From contig CAYHNU010000001.1 in NCBI GenBank assembly GCA_964358085.1, positions 1 through 64,000 on the forward strand: a DNA stretch of 64,000 bases. Reading direction: 5' to 3'. The DNA comes from GWC2-45-19 sp964358085. GTDB taxonomy: Bacteria; Patescibacteriota; Microgenomatia; CAZETR01; Amesbacteraceae. Shown one piece after another: positions 17,080-24,838 of the stretch. The notes beneath the pieces were generated by a model that did not search any database, had not been told where the DNA came from, and saw nothing but the letters and a program-made list of their open reading frames with translations. Made by a program: the position numbers and the translations under genes. The stretch's first letter is position 1. Each line of letters starts with the position of its first letter.

Positions 17080-18626
17080 AAAAAATCCTCTTACTGCTTC
17101 TCATCCCCACATTTTCTTTGATGTTGCGTCCCGGTATTTTTACGATGCACGATTTCCACGTCTTCCGCCAGTTTGAATTTGGCAAATGCGTTGCCGCCAA
17201 AACTTTTCCTTGCCGCTGGGCGCCGGATGCGGGGATGGGTTACGGCGAGCCGGTATTTAATTTCTACGGTCAGTTTCCTTACTGGATTGGCCAGATATTT
17301 CACGCCTTCGGTTTACAAACAATTGATTCTGTCAAAGCCAATTTTATTTTGACAATAATAGTTTCAGCCGTGGCCATGTTTTACTTGGGCAAAAAATACT
17401 GGGGAAATCTAGGCGGGGTAGTAGCGGCTCTTTTTTATGTTTACGCTCCTTACCGGGCAGTGGACGTCTGGGTTCGCGGTTCTCTCAACGAAGCATATGC
17501 CCTGGCCTTATTTCCTTTGATTTTTCTCTCGTTGGATAATTTCCTTGACGATCACCAACCCCGGCATCTCTGGTGGTTAGTTTTATTTGCTTCCGCTCTA
17601 CTCATAACCCACAACATATCCGCACTCATGATTGCCCCGTTTTTGGCTATATGGGTTTTCAAAAAATCTCCCGTGCCTTTCTCTCGCCTCATCGCCGCCG
17701 GAGCTGCCGTCTTTCTTTTAAGCGCTTTTTATTTGCTGCCCGTTATTTTTGAAAGTCACCTGGTTACTTTAAACCGCACCACCACCGACTATTATTCTTA
17801 CCAGCTCCATTGGACCACTCTCAAGCAGCTCTTTATCTCCCGCTTTTGGGGTTATGGCGGCTCCGTTTGGGGCCCTAACGACACCATGAGTTTCTCCGTC
17901 GGTTACCTACAGTGGATCGTGCCGGTTCTAGTAGGTATATATTTTTTAATTAGGAAATTCAGGCATTCATTAGGTCAATTAGAAATTAGGTCAATTAGAA
18001 ATTTTGCAGTATTCATTTCATCAGCCTTCTTCGCTATTTTTCTCACTCACGGCAAGTCGGAATTTATCTGGAAACTTTTCCCTCCTTTAGCTTACGTCCA
18101 GTTCCCCTGGCGTTTCCTAGCCGTGGCAACCTTCTTTCTGGCCCTCTCTTCCGGCGCCATCGCGCAAGTGTTTCCCAAAAAATTATCAATCATCTTAATC
18201 AGCTTAGTTATCTTAATTAACTTCTCCTTCTTCCGTCCCGATATTTGGCGTAACATCACGGACCGTGAACAATTTTCAGGAGCCTTGTGGGACGAGCAAC
18301 GTTCTTCGGCTCTAAATGATTTTTGGCCCCGCACAGCTCCCCAGTTACCCCGTTTTTTCGCCCCATCCCAACCTCAGGTTCTTCTTACTACAGATACTTA
18401 CCAAAAAATCCAATACCCCATTGTTTATTTCCCCGGCTGGAAATCGGAAGTTGAACTTTTCCCCTTCGGTCCGCTGGGTTTAATTACCGCCCGAGTCCCG
18501 CTAGACACGCAAATTACCCTGAAATTTACCGATACGCCTGTCCGGATCATCGGCAACATTACTAGTCTGGTCGCTGTGCTATGTCTCATCTTAAGTGGCT
18601 ATTACTTATTGTCGCGGCGGGTTTAA
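17076..18626 (+). CDS. Large polytopic GT-C-like protein (PTPS-related/YfhO-like class)
   Basis: 516 aa, about eleven hydrophobic segments. The N-terminal outer loop has MHDFHVFRQFEFGK and CRWAPDAGMGYGEPVFNFYG, followed by VWVRGSLNEAYALALFPL and LITHNISALMIAPFL. This is the pattern of the membrane family historically labelled 6-pyruvoyl-tetrahydropterin-synthase-related, now thought to be GT-C-like; the name does not imply pterin chemistry. A short octamer repeat (17969-18000) encodes a cytoplasmic loop. It is coupled to the previous gene by ATGA and overlaps the next by 46 bp, the longest same-strand overlap here. Confidence 0.68.
   Translation: MKKILLLLLIPTFSLMLRPGIFTMHDFHVFRQFEFGKCVAAKTFPCRWAPDAGMGYGEPVFNFYGQFPYWIGQIFHAFGLQTIDSVKANFILTIIVSAVAMFYLGKKYWGNLGGVVAALFYVYAPYRAVDVWVRGSLNEAYALALFPLIFLSLDNFLDDHQPRHLWWLVLFASALLITHNISALMIAPFLAIWVFKKSPVPFSRLIAAGAAVFLLSAFYLLPVIFESHLVTLNRTTTDYYSYQLHWTTLKQLFISRFWGYGGSVWGPNDTMSFSVGYLQWIVPVLVGIYFLIRKFRHSLGQLEIRSIRNFAVFISSAFFAIFLTHGKSEFIWKLFPPLAYVQFPWRFLAVATFFLALSSGAIAQVFPKKLSIILISLVILINFSFFRPDIWRNITDREQFSGALWDEQRSSALNDFWPRTAPQLPRFFAPSQPQVLLTTDTYQKIQYPIVYFPGWKSEVELFPFGPLGLITARVPLDTQITLKFTDTPVRIIGNITSLVAVLCLILSGYYLLSRRV
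17969..18000 (+). repeat. Octamer array, ATTAGGTC/AATTAGAA twice
   Basis: A 16-bp unit (ATTAGGTC AATTAGAA) is repeated twice without a mismatch and followed by ATT. It encodes the basic loop GQLEIRSIRNF between two helices of the gene at 17076. Related in style to the heptamer arrays, but with period 8. Confidence 0.85.
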
Positions 18627-20083
18627 CTCTAAGGCTCGCTGCCATTAATTTTTTACCGCCTAGTCTCAACTGGGACGAAGTGTCACTGGGTTACAACGCT
18701 TATTCACTTCTCAAAACGGGCCGGGATGAATGGGGGACAATCCTGCCCACCATTATTCGCGCTTATGGAGACTACAAGTTACCTATTTACGTTTATTTAG
18801 CTGTTACTTCGCCGTTCTTTATCCGTTTACCTTCAATTATTTTCGGCACTCTGCTTATCATAGTTACATATCTATTAGGTCGACGGCTGGCTTCTCCGTT
18901 CGTTGGTCTGACTTCAGCTCTGCTGATAGCCATTTCCCCCTGGACCTGGTGGATATCCCGCATCGCTCTGGAGGCCAACGTGGGAGCCCTGCTTATCGCC
19001 ATAGGCATCTACTGTCTACTTGCCCGCAAACTTAATCTGGGAATACTTTTTCTGGGTCTATCCGTTTGGGCTTATAATTCCGCCCGCGTCTTCTCTCCGC
19101 TTTTCTTGACCGGCTACTGGTTAATCAATCGTCCCAAACTAACTCCTATCCACTATTCTCTAATTTCTATTTTCTTTATTCCTATGATTTTCCAACTCTT
19201 ATCCTCCTCCGGCCAGGCTCGCTTAAACTGGCTGACCATTCTTGATTCTGGGGCCATCACCCAGATAAACCAGCTGCAATCCCGTCCCGGCGGCCGACTG
19301 GTGTACAACAAAGCCACTTATTTCCTCTATCGCTTCGGCCAAAACTATATTTCCTATCTCTCTCCCAATTTCCTGTTTCTTAAAGGCGGCAATCATTATC
19401 AATTCAGTGTCCAAAACTATGGCTTGCTATATTTAATTTGTCTGCCATTTTTTTATATTGGGATTTGGTATTTATTTAGAAATTATAAATTAGAAAGTAG
19501 AAATTCGTTGCTGTTGTGGTTACTGCTGGCGCCGGTCGCTGGCAGCCTTACCCGCGATGCACCCCACGTCCTGCGTGCCATCCCTTTGCTTCCTCTCCCC
19601 ATGATCCTCACCGCCATCGGCCTGGACCGCTTCGGCCGCAATGTTAAGGTTCTCTTCTTCGTCGTCTTACTACTATCAACTATGAACTATTTATTCGTAA
19701 CTAAAAGTTATCGCAATAACTTTTCGGATGCCTGGCAATACGGTTATTCTCAAGTAATTCAATTTATTAAACCGCTGTATTCCCAATACGATCAAATCGT
19801 TTTTACCAAGAAATATGGCGAACCGCACGAATTCGTGGCTTACTTCTGGCCCTGGGATCCCGCCGATTTTTCCCAAAATAAGTCTTGGGACTACCACGCT
19901 AATTGGTATTGGGTGAACAGTCTGGACAAGATTAAGTTCGTCAACGATTGGGAGATTAGCACCATGGCGTTTAAACCAAACACTTTAGTTATTTCCAGTC
20001 CTGAAAGTGAAATTTCCGGCCGCGAGATAAAAAGGATTAATTTTCTCAATGGCCAGCCAGCCTTTATTATTTATGAAATCTAA
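18581..20083 (+). CDS. PMT/ArnT-like GT-C glycosyltransferase, paralogue 4
   Basis: 500 aa. Catalytic loop NWDEVSLGYNAYSLL then TGRDEWG; second site AYGDYKLPIYVY; ISPWTWWISRIALEAN near residue 115; C-terminal outer domain EPHEFVAYFWPWDPADFSQ; final strand FLNGQPAFIIYEI. All marks of an active PMT-type transferase are present. The loop RNYKLESRN is encoded by a four-copy heptamer array (19477-19504). Codon choice and composition match the paralogues on both sides, consistent with local tandem expansion. Confidence 0.83.
   Translation: MSHLKWLLLIVAAGLTLRLAAINFLPPSLNWDEVSLGYNAYSLLKTGRDEWGTILPTIIRAYGDYKLPIYVYLAVTSPFFIRLPSIIFGTLLIIVTYLLGRRLASPFVGLTSALLIAISPWTWWISRIALEANVGALLIAIGIYCLLARKLNLGILFLGLSVWAYNSARVFSPLFLTGYWLINRPKLTPIHYSLISIFFIPMIFQLLSSSGQARLNWLTILDSGAITQINQLQSRPGGRLVYNKATYFLYRFGQNYISYLSPNFLFLKGGNHYQFSVQNYGLLYLICLPFFYIGIWYLFRNYKLESRNSLLLWLLLAPVAGSLTRDAPHVLRAIPLLPLPMILTAIGLDRFGRNVKVLFFVVLLLSTMNYLFVTKSYRNNFSDAWQYGYSQVIQFIKPLYSQYDQIVFTKKYGEPHEFVAYFWPWDPADFSQNKSWDYHANWYWVNSLDKIKFVNDWEISTMAFKPNTLVISSPESEISGREIKRINFLNGQPAFIIYEI
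19477..19504 (+). repeat. Four-copy heptamer array inside GT-C gene (TAGAAAT type)
   Basis: Units TAGAAAT, TATAAAT, TAGAAAG, TAGAAAT, exactly 28 bp. They encode the cytoplasmic loop before the helix LLLWLLLAPVAG. The same loop in the paralogues at 20073 and 21629 also holds heptamer arrays. Confidence 0.85.
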
Positions 20084-21632
20084 AATTCTGCTCATATTTA
20101 TTGTTTTACTCGGGTCTGGATTGAGATTGTTTCACTTAGGCTCTCGCCCATTGGGTTTCACTTGGGACGAAGCCGCACTCGGCTACAACGCCTACTCGCT
20201 TCTCAAAACCGGCCGTGACGAATACGGAAAAATTTTGCCCGTGGTTCTCAAATCTTTCGGCGACTATAAACCCGGAGTTTATGCTTACCTGGCTGTTCCC
20301 AGCATCGCCACTCTCGGCCTGTCTGAATTTGCCACCCGCCTTCCCTCGGCCATTTTTGGCACCTTGCTCGTTATCGTTGTTTACCTTCTTACTCGAAACG
20401 CATTTACTGCTCTGCTTTTAGCCATCAATCCCTGGTCACTCTATTTCTCCCGTGGAGCGTGGGAAGCCAACATCGCTTTGGTTTTCACCACCCTGGGTGC
20501 CCTTTTGTTTATCAAACGCCGGTATTTAACATCGGCCCTCTTCTTTGGCCTGACATTTCTCACTTACCAAGGAGCTAAAATGTTCACCCCCTTGCTTCTG
20601 GTTTCCCTTTTTTTGATTTACCGTCCCAATATTAAATTATTAATCAAACCCCTAATTTTCCTGTTTCTCCTGTTTCTCCCCATCCTCCTGGGTCTTGGCA
20701 CCCAATCCGGCCGTTTGAAAGTCTTTAGTGTCTTCAGCTACACCCGCCGTCCTGACACCATTGTGGAAATAAAACGCCAGGACAAAAATAACCCTTTCCT
20801 TTTCACTCTCTTCGATTCAGAAATCATTGATCAGGGCAGGGGAGTGCTGCAAAGATATTTAAATCACCTCTCGCCTTATTTCCTGTTCTTCGCCGGTGAT
20901 TGGCAAAACCTGCGCCATTCTGTTCCGTACTACGGTTACTTCCACCTCCCCGAAATACTGACCATTCTCATTGGCCTCGTCGTCTTACTACGAACCAATA
21001 ACCAACTAACTAAGCTTCTGATAGCTTGGTTGCTTTTGGCTGCTTTGCCTTCGACTCTGTCACGCGACCTGGTCTCCGGCGTTCGCTCATTGCCCCTTCT
21101 CGTTCCGCTAATTATCATTTCCGGAATCGGCCTTGCCCAACTATTTCGTCATCGTTTCCTCTTATACTCTTACACTCTTATACTCTTGTTTTTCTTTGTT
21201 TATTATCTCGACTTATTTTATGTTCACTCTCCCAATTTCACTGCCGCCGATATGCTTTATCCATACAAACCGGCCTTGACCCTGATTAAACAACATCTGG
21301 GGGAATATCAGCGAGTCATTATCTCCGATAAGCTCGGCCAGCCATATATTTTTACCCTTTTTTATCTGCGCATTGACCCACTGGAGTACCAGCGTCAAAG
21401 CCAGTTGACAGCCAATCCCCAGGGGGACGTGGGCCATGTTGACCGCTTTGACCAATTTGTTTTTCGCCCGCTTTTTTTGCCCGAGGATAGGTATCTACGT
21501 TCCACAATTTTGATAGGGGACAGATACGAGCTACCTGACCCAGATCTACCATCTATTCCCAACCTAGTCATGCTGGGGGACATTAAATATCCCAATGGCG
21601 CCCCGGGTCTGAAAGTGATCGGTCTCAAGTGA
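20073..21632 (+). CDS. PMT/ArnT-like GT-C glycosyltransferase, paralogue 5
   Basis: 519 aa from the ATG at 20073 (MKSKILLIFIVLLGSGLRLF); an in-frame ATG eight codons earlier would add only hydrophilic sequence from the previous gene. Catalytic loop TWDEAALGYNAYSLL then TGRDEYG; second site SFGDYKPGVYAY; INPWSLYFSRGAWEAN near residue 115; C-terminal QPYIFTLFYLRIDPLEYQ. It carries one weak heptamer array (20991-21011) and one octamer array (21159-21188). It overlaps the previous gene by 11 bp and the next by GTGA. Confidence 0.83.
   Translation: MKSKILLIFIVLLGSGLRLFHLGSRPLGFTWDEAALGYNAYSLLKTGRDEYGKILPVVLKSFGDYKPGVYAYLAVPSIATLGLSEFATRLPSAIFGTLLVIVVYLLTRNAFTALLLAINPWSLYFSRGAWEANIALVFTTLGALLFIKRRYLTSALFFGLTFLTYQGAKMFTPLLLVSLFLIYRPNIKLLIKPLIFLFLLFLPILLGLGTQSGRLKVFSVFSYTRRPDTIVEIKRQDKNNPFLFTLFDSEIIDQGRGVLQRYLNHLSPYFLFFAGDWQNLRHSVPYYGYFHLPEILTILIGLVVLLRTNNQLTKLLIAWLLLAALPSTLSRDLVSGVRSLPLLVPLIIISGIGLAQLFRHRFLLYSYTLILLFFFVYYLDLFYVHSPNFTAADMLYPYKPALTLIKQHLGEYQRVIISDKLGQPYIFTLFYLRIDPLEYQRQSQLTANPQGDVGHVDRFDQFVFRPLFLPEDRYLRSTILIGDRYELPDPDLPSIPNLVMLGDIKYPNGAPGLKVIGLK
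20991..21011 (+). repeat. Weak heptamer array (CGAACCA type)
   Basis: CGAACCA, ATAACCA, ACTAACT: three diverged 7-bp units encoding the loop RTNNQLTK. This loop is equivalent to those encoded by the arrays at 19477 and 22565 in the neighbouring paralogues. Confidence 0.55.
21159..21188 (+). repeat. Octamer array, CTCTTATA type
   Basis: CTCTTATA, CTCTTACA, CTCTTATA and a partial CTCTTG. It encodes hydrophobic residues within a membrane helix of the gene at 20073. Confidence 0.8.
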
Positions 21633-23224
21633 AAAATTTTTTGCTGATTCTCATTCTCGTCCTGGCATCCGTTTTACGGCTTTATAAACTTTCCTCCTAT
21701 CCCGCCGGCCTGAACGCCGACGAAGCGGCTCTGGGCTACAACGCCTACTCACTCCTTCTCACCGGAAAGGATGAGCATGGTCATCCTTGGCCGGTCAATC
21801 TGGAATCTTTTGGCGACTTCAAACCTGCCGGTTACGCGTATCTGCTTATTCCCTTTATCAAAGTTTTCGGCCTGACGGAATTCGCCGTCCGTCTCCCCTC
21901 GGCCGTCTTTGGGATATTGGGAGTGTTATTCATTTATTTATTAACTAAGGAATTAATTAACAAGGACTGTGGATTGATTGCAGCTCTTATGCTTACAATT
22001 TCGCCGTGGCACCTGCACTTCTCCCGCGGCGGTTGGGAAGTCAATGTAGCCACCACTCTCATACTTATCGGCGCCTGGCTTTTTCTTAAAAAACGCTTTG
22101 CCCTTTGCACTTTGCCTTTTGCCCTTTCTATGTACACCTACCAGTCTGCCCGCCTCATCGTTCCCCTCATGGGATTGGGTCTATTTTTTCTCTACCGCCC
22201 CAAACGAATTTTTATGGCTTTTGTTTTGGGCTTCTTACTCCTAATCCCTCTAACCTATAACCTAGTCACTACCGACGCCGCCTCCCGTTTGTCCGGCGTG
22301 GGGCTTCTGGCCGATGAGGGGCCTCTCAACCGGGCCAAGGAATTGCGCGGCCAGCATCCCGCTTGGAGCTCTCCTTTGTCCAGAATTTTACACAACCGCC
22401 CGGTTTTATATTCCATCCAATTTTTGAAAAACTACACCGACCATTTTTTCGGCGACTTTCTTTTTGTTAACGGCGACGTTATACCCCGTAACCGCGTCCC
22501 CGAAACCGGCCTGCTCTATTTCACCGACTTTATTTTCTTAGGGTTAGGAGCGGTTTATCTACTACGAACTATGAACCATGAACCAAGAACTAAATTGGTT
22601 TGGTTATGGCTTGCCATCGCCCCAATTGCTGCAGCTCTCACTTTCCAAACCCCCCACGCCCTCCGCGCCCAAAACATGGTCATCCCACTGACAATTATTT
22701 TGTCATTTGGCATTTATTCATTTTTTATTGATTTAAAATTAAAAATTAAAAATTTAAAATTGTTCCGTTTAGTTATTGGAGGTTTTGTGATAGTTTATCT
22801 TTGGCAGGTGGCGCGCTACTTGCACGAATATTACGTCCATTATCCCCAAACTTATCCATACGCCTGGGAATACGGCTTTAAAGAACTGGTGGCTTACGTG
22901 GGATCGGTTCAGGACAAATATGAAAAGATTTTAGTCACCGACAAATATGATCAGCCATACATCATTTTTCTCTTTTATTCCAAATACCCGCCCCAAAACT
23001 TCCAGGGCCGCCATACGCTGACTTTCCGCGACAAATACAACTTTTCCACTGTTCGTGACTACGACAAATTTCATTTTTCCGCCACCCCCTGGACAAAAGT
23101 CAGCGACATCCATTCGTCCCTCATAGTAGCCGCCCCGGAAGATATTCCCGACGTGGGTGTTAATATAGTTAAAACCATTAATTTCCCAAATGACCAACCA
23201 GCGTTTAAAATAATTAGTAATTAA
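21629..23224 (+). CDS. PMT/ArnT-like GT-C glycosyltransferase, paralogue 6
   Basis: 531 aa with a GTG start inside a GTGA overlap with the previous stop. Catalytic loop NADEAALGYNAYSLL then TGKDEHG; second site SFGDFKPAGYAY; ISPWHLHFSRGGWEVN near residue 120; C-terminal QPYIIFLFYSKYPPQNFQ; final FPNDQPAFKII. It contains three four-copy heptamer arrays (22097, 22565, 22734), the most of any gene here, all in loops or helix edges. Only 1 bp separates it from the BRO/DinD-like gene. Confidence 0.83.
   Translation: MKNFLLILILVLASVLRLYKLSSYPAGLNADEAALGYNAYSLLLTGKDEHGHPWPVNLESFGDFKPAGYAYLLIPFIKVFGLTEFAVRLPSAVFGILGVLFIYLLTKELINKDCGLIAALMLTISPWHLHFSRGGWEVNVATTLILIGAWLFLKKRFALCTLPFALSMYTYQSARLIVPLMGLGLFFLYRPKRIFMAFVLGFLLLIPLTYNLVTTDAASRLSGVGLLADEGPLNRAKELRGQHPAWSSPLSRILHNRPVLYSIQFLKNYTDHFFGDFLFVNGDVIPRNRVPETGLLYFTDFIFLGLGAVYLLRTMNHEPRTKLVWLWLAIAPIAAALTFQTPHALRAQNMVIPLTIILSFGIYSFFIDLKLKIKNLKLFRLVIGGFVIVYLWQVARYLHEYYVHYPQTYPYAWEYGFKELVAYVGSVQDKYEKILVTDKYDQPYIIFLFYSKYPPQNFQGRHTLTFRDKYNFSTVRDYDKFHFSATPWTKVSDIHSSLIVAAPEDIPDVGVNIVKTINFPNDQPAFKIISN
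22097..22124 (+). repeat. Four-copy heptamer array (TTTGCCC type)
   Basis: TTTGCCC, TTTGCAC, TTTGCCT, TTTGCCC. It lies at the same codons as the array at 9014 in paralogue 1 and encodes FALCTLPFALS. Confidence 0.85.
22565..22592 (+). repeat. Four-copy heptamer array (TGAACCA type)
   Basis: CGAACTA, TGAACCA, TGAACCA, AGAACTA: two identical inner units flanked by related outer units. It encodes the hydrophilic loop RTMNHEPRTK. The sequence resembles the array at 24981 in an unrelated GT4 gene. Confidence 0.85.
22734..22761 (+). repeat. Four-copy heptamer array (AAAAATT type)
   Basis: TAAAATT, AAAAATT, AAAAATT, TAAAATT, an A-B-B-A arrangement. It encodes the basic loop LKLKIKNLKLF in the gene at 21629. 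The same A-B-B-A order occurs at 54155. Confidence 0.85.
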
Positions 23225-23225
23225 C

Positions 23226-24062
23226 ATGAAGGACCAAAAGAAATTAGCCATATTTGAAGGGAAAAAGATTCGCCGGCATTGGAATGGTGAACAAGAAAAA
23301 TGGTATTTCTCTGTCGTGGATGTAGTATCCGCTTTAACAGATAGCATCGATCCAAGAAACTATTGGAAGGTTCTTAAAAACAGGTTAAAGAATGAAGGAA
23401 GCGAGGTGGTTACAAAGTGTAACCAACTGAAAATGCAGGCTGCAGACGACAAATATTATCTTACCGATGTAGCCGATACAGAAGTAATGTTTCGTATTAT
23501 TCAGTCTATTCCTTCTCCAAACGCCGAACCGTTTAAACTCTGGTTAGCCAGGGTTGGCTATGAGCGGATCGAGGAGTCTCAAGATCCAGAACTGGCCATT
23601 AACCGGGCTTTAAAAGCCTACCTGAGAAAGGGTTATAGCAGAGATTGGATTAACCAACGTTTAAAAAGCATTGAAATTCGAAAAGCCCTGACGGATGAAT
23701 GGGAAAACAGAGGAGTTAAGGCTGGCGACGAGTTTGCCATTCTGACTGATGATATTACCTTTGCTTGGGCGGGGATAACTACCAAGCGGTATAAAAATTA
23801 CAAAGGGCTTAAGAAGGAAAACCTGCGAGACAATATGACTAATTTGGAATTGGTCTTGGATATGCTGGCCGAAACGGCTACCACCGAAATTTCCCAAAAG
23901 CGTAAATCGCAGACATTTATGGGTAATCGGCGAGTTGCGAAAGAGGGTGGAGGCATAGCCGGCAATGCCAGAAAACAGATTGAGGCCAAGACTGGCAGGA
24001 GAATTGTGAGTAAATACAAGTTTATCCCTGCAAGTGCTCGAAAAACATTAAAAAACGTATGA
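23226..24062 (+). CDS. BRO-N/DinD-like DNA-binding protein
   Basis: 278 aa soluble protein. The N-terminal 110 residues match the Bro-N domain (KIRRHWNGEQEKWYFSVVDVVSALTD, DPRNYWKVLKNRLKNEG, ADTEVMFRIIQSIPSPNAEPFKLWLA), found in phage antirepressors and baculovirus BRO proteins. The C-terminal half (KNYKGLKKENLRDNM, TNLELVLDMLAETATTEIS, AGNARKQIEAKTGRRIVS) matches E. coli DinD-type proteins, which affect RecA function. It has nothing to do with sugar chemistry but sits 1 bp after a GT-C gene and overlaps the next GT2 by ATGA, so it is embedded in the operon. It could regulate the locus or be a cargo gene. Confidence 0.85.
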   Translation: MKDQKKLAIFEGKKIRRHWNGEQEKWYFSVVDVVSALTDSIDPRNYWKVLKNRLKNEGSEVVTKCNQLKMQAADDKYYLTDVADTEVMFRIIQSIPSPNAEPFKLWLARVGYERIEESQDPELAINRALKAYLRKGYSRDWINQRLKSIEIRKALTDEWENRGVKAGDEFAILTDDITFAWAGITTKRYKNYKGLKKENLRDNMTNLELVLDMLAETATTEISQKRKSQTFMGNRRVAKEGGGIAGNARKQIEAKTGRRIVSKYKFIPASARKTLKNV

Positions 24063-24838
24063 AAAAAATAAAACTCTCCGTAGTTCTGGCCACTCACAAC
24101 GAGGAGGCCAATATTGTGAGATGTCTTGAGTCGGTCAAAAACATCGCCGACGAGATAGTTATCGCTGACGAACAATCTTCGGATAAAACAGTGAAGATTG
24201 CCAAAAAATTTGCAGCCAAAGTTATCTCTGTCCCACATAACGATAACTTTCATATCACTAAAAATATCGCTATTGCGTCAGCAACAGGGGACTGGATTCT
24301 CCAACTGGATGCCGACGAAGTCGTCTCCCCCGAACTGGCCCGGGAAATCCAATCCCACCTGAAAGGTGGCCGGAAGGACTCCTTTCAGGTGAACGGCTAT
24401 TGGATGAACAGAAAAAATTGGTTTTTAAATCGGTTCTTAACCAAAGGCGGTCAATACCCGGATCCCACTCTCCGCTTCTACCGCCGGGGACTAGGACACC
24501 TTCCGGCCGCAAATGTCCACGAACAAGCTACCGTCAATGGACCGGTCGGCCGCCTCAAGCACGATTTACTTCACTATCACCACACCACCTTTTCTAAATA
24601 CATGGATGGATTCAACCGCTATTCTTCTTTCGCCGCTTCTCAAATGCAAGCTCGTCATGAACCCCTTAATCTACTTAATGCACTTAATCACTTAATCCCT
24701 CTCCCCCTATTTACTTTTCTGAATATCTATTTCCGTCATCTAGGTATGGTTGATGGATATTCCGGATTTGTTTTTGCCCTCTTTTCCGGCCTCACCCATG
24801 CCGTTGCCTACATTAAATACTGGCAAAGGTCATTATGA
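24059..24838 (+). CDS. GT2-family glycosyltransferase (WaaE/KdtX-like)
   Basis: 259 aa. Motifs: KLSVVLATHNEEANIVRCLESV at the N-terminus (first 20 residues are canonical), IVIADEQSSDKT near 35-46, and LQLDADEVVSPELAREI near 84-100 containing the DXD donor/metal site. KGGQYPDPTLRFYRR and a C-terminal hydrophobic hairpin follow, as in the WaaE/KdtX group of LPS-core beta-glucosyltransferases. An octamer/nonamer array (24665-24698) encodes LNLLNALNHLIPL. ATGA overlaps on both sides couple it to the BRO/DinD gene and to the next GT4. Confidence 0.86.
   Translation: MKKIKLSVVLATHNEEANIVRCLESVKNIADEIVIADEQSSDKTVKIAKKFAAKVISVPHNDNFHITKNIAIASATGDWILQLDADEVVSPELAREIQSHLKGGRKDSFQVNGYWMNRKNWFLNRFLTKGGQYPDPTLRFYRRGLGHLPAANVHEQATVNGPVGRLKHDLLHYHHTTFSKYMDGFNRYSSFAASQMQARHEPLNLLNALNHLIPLPLFTFLNIYFRHLGMVDGYSGFVFALFSGLTHAVAYIKYWQRSL
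24665..24698 (+). repeat. CTTAAT-based array, period 8-9
   Basis: CTTAATCTA, CTTAATGCA, CTTAATCA, CTTAATCC. It encodes the segment before the C-terminal hydrophobic hairpin of the GT2 at 24059. Confidence 0.75.

Noticed and set aside
17076..18626. Pterin synthase activity from the PTPS-related family name
   Set aside because: The protein is polytopic and lacks the soluble PTPS fold; the label is historical.
15529..23224. Assembly duplication as the cause of the GT-C paralogue bank
   Set aside because: The copies differ widely outside the short motifs, so they are true diverged paralogues.
23226..24062. Prophage remnant around the BRO/DinD-like gene
   Set aside because: No integrase, structural or lysis gene and no attachment repeats nearby; both neighbours are intact glycosyltransferases.
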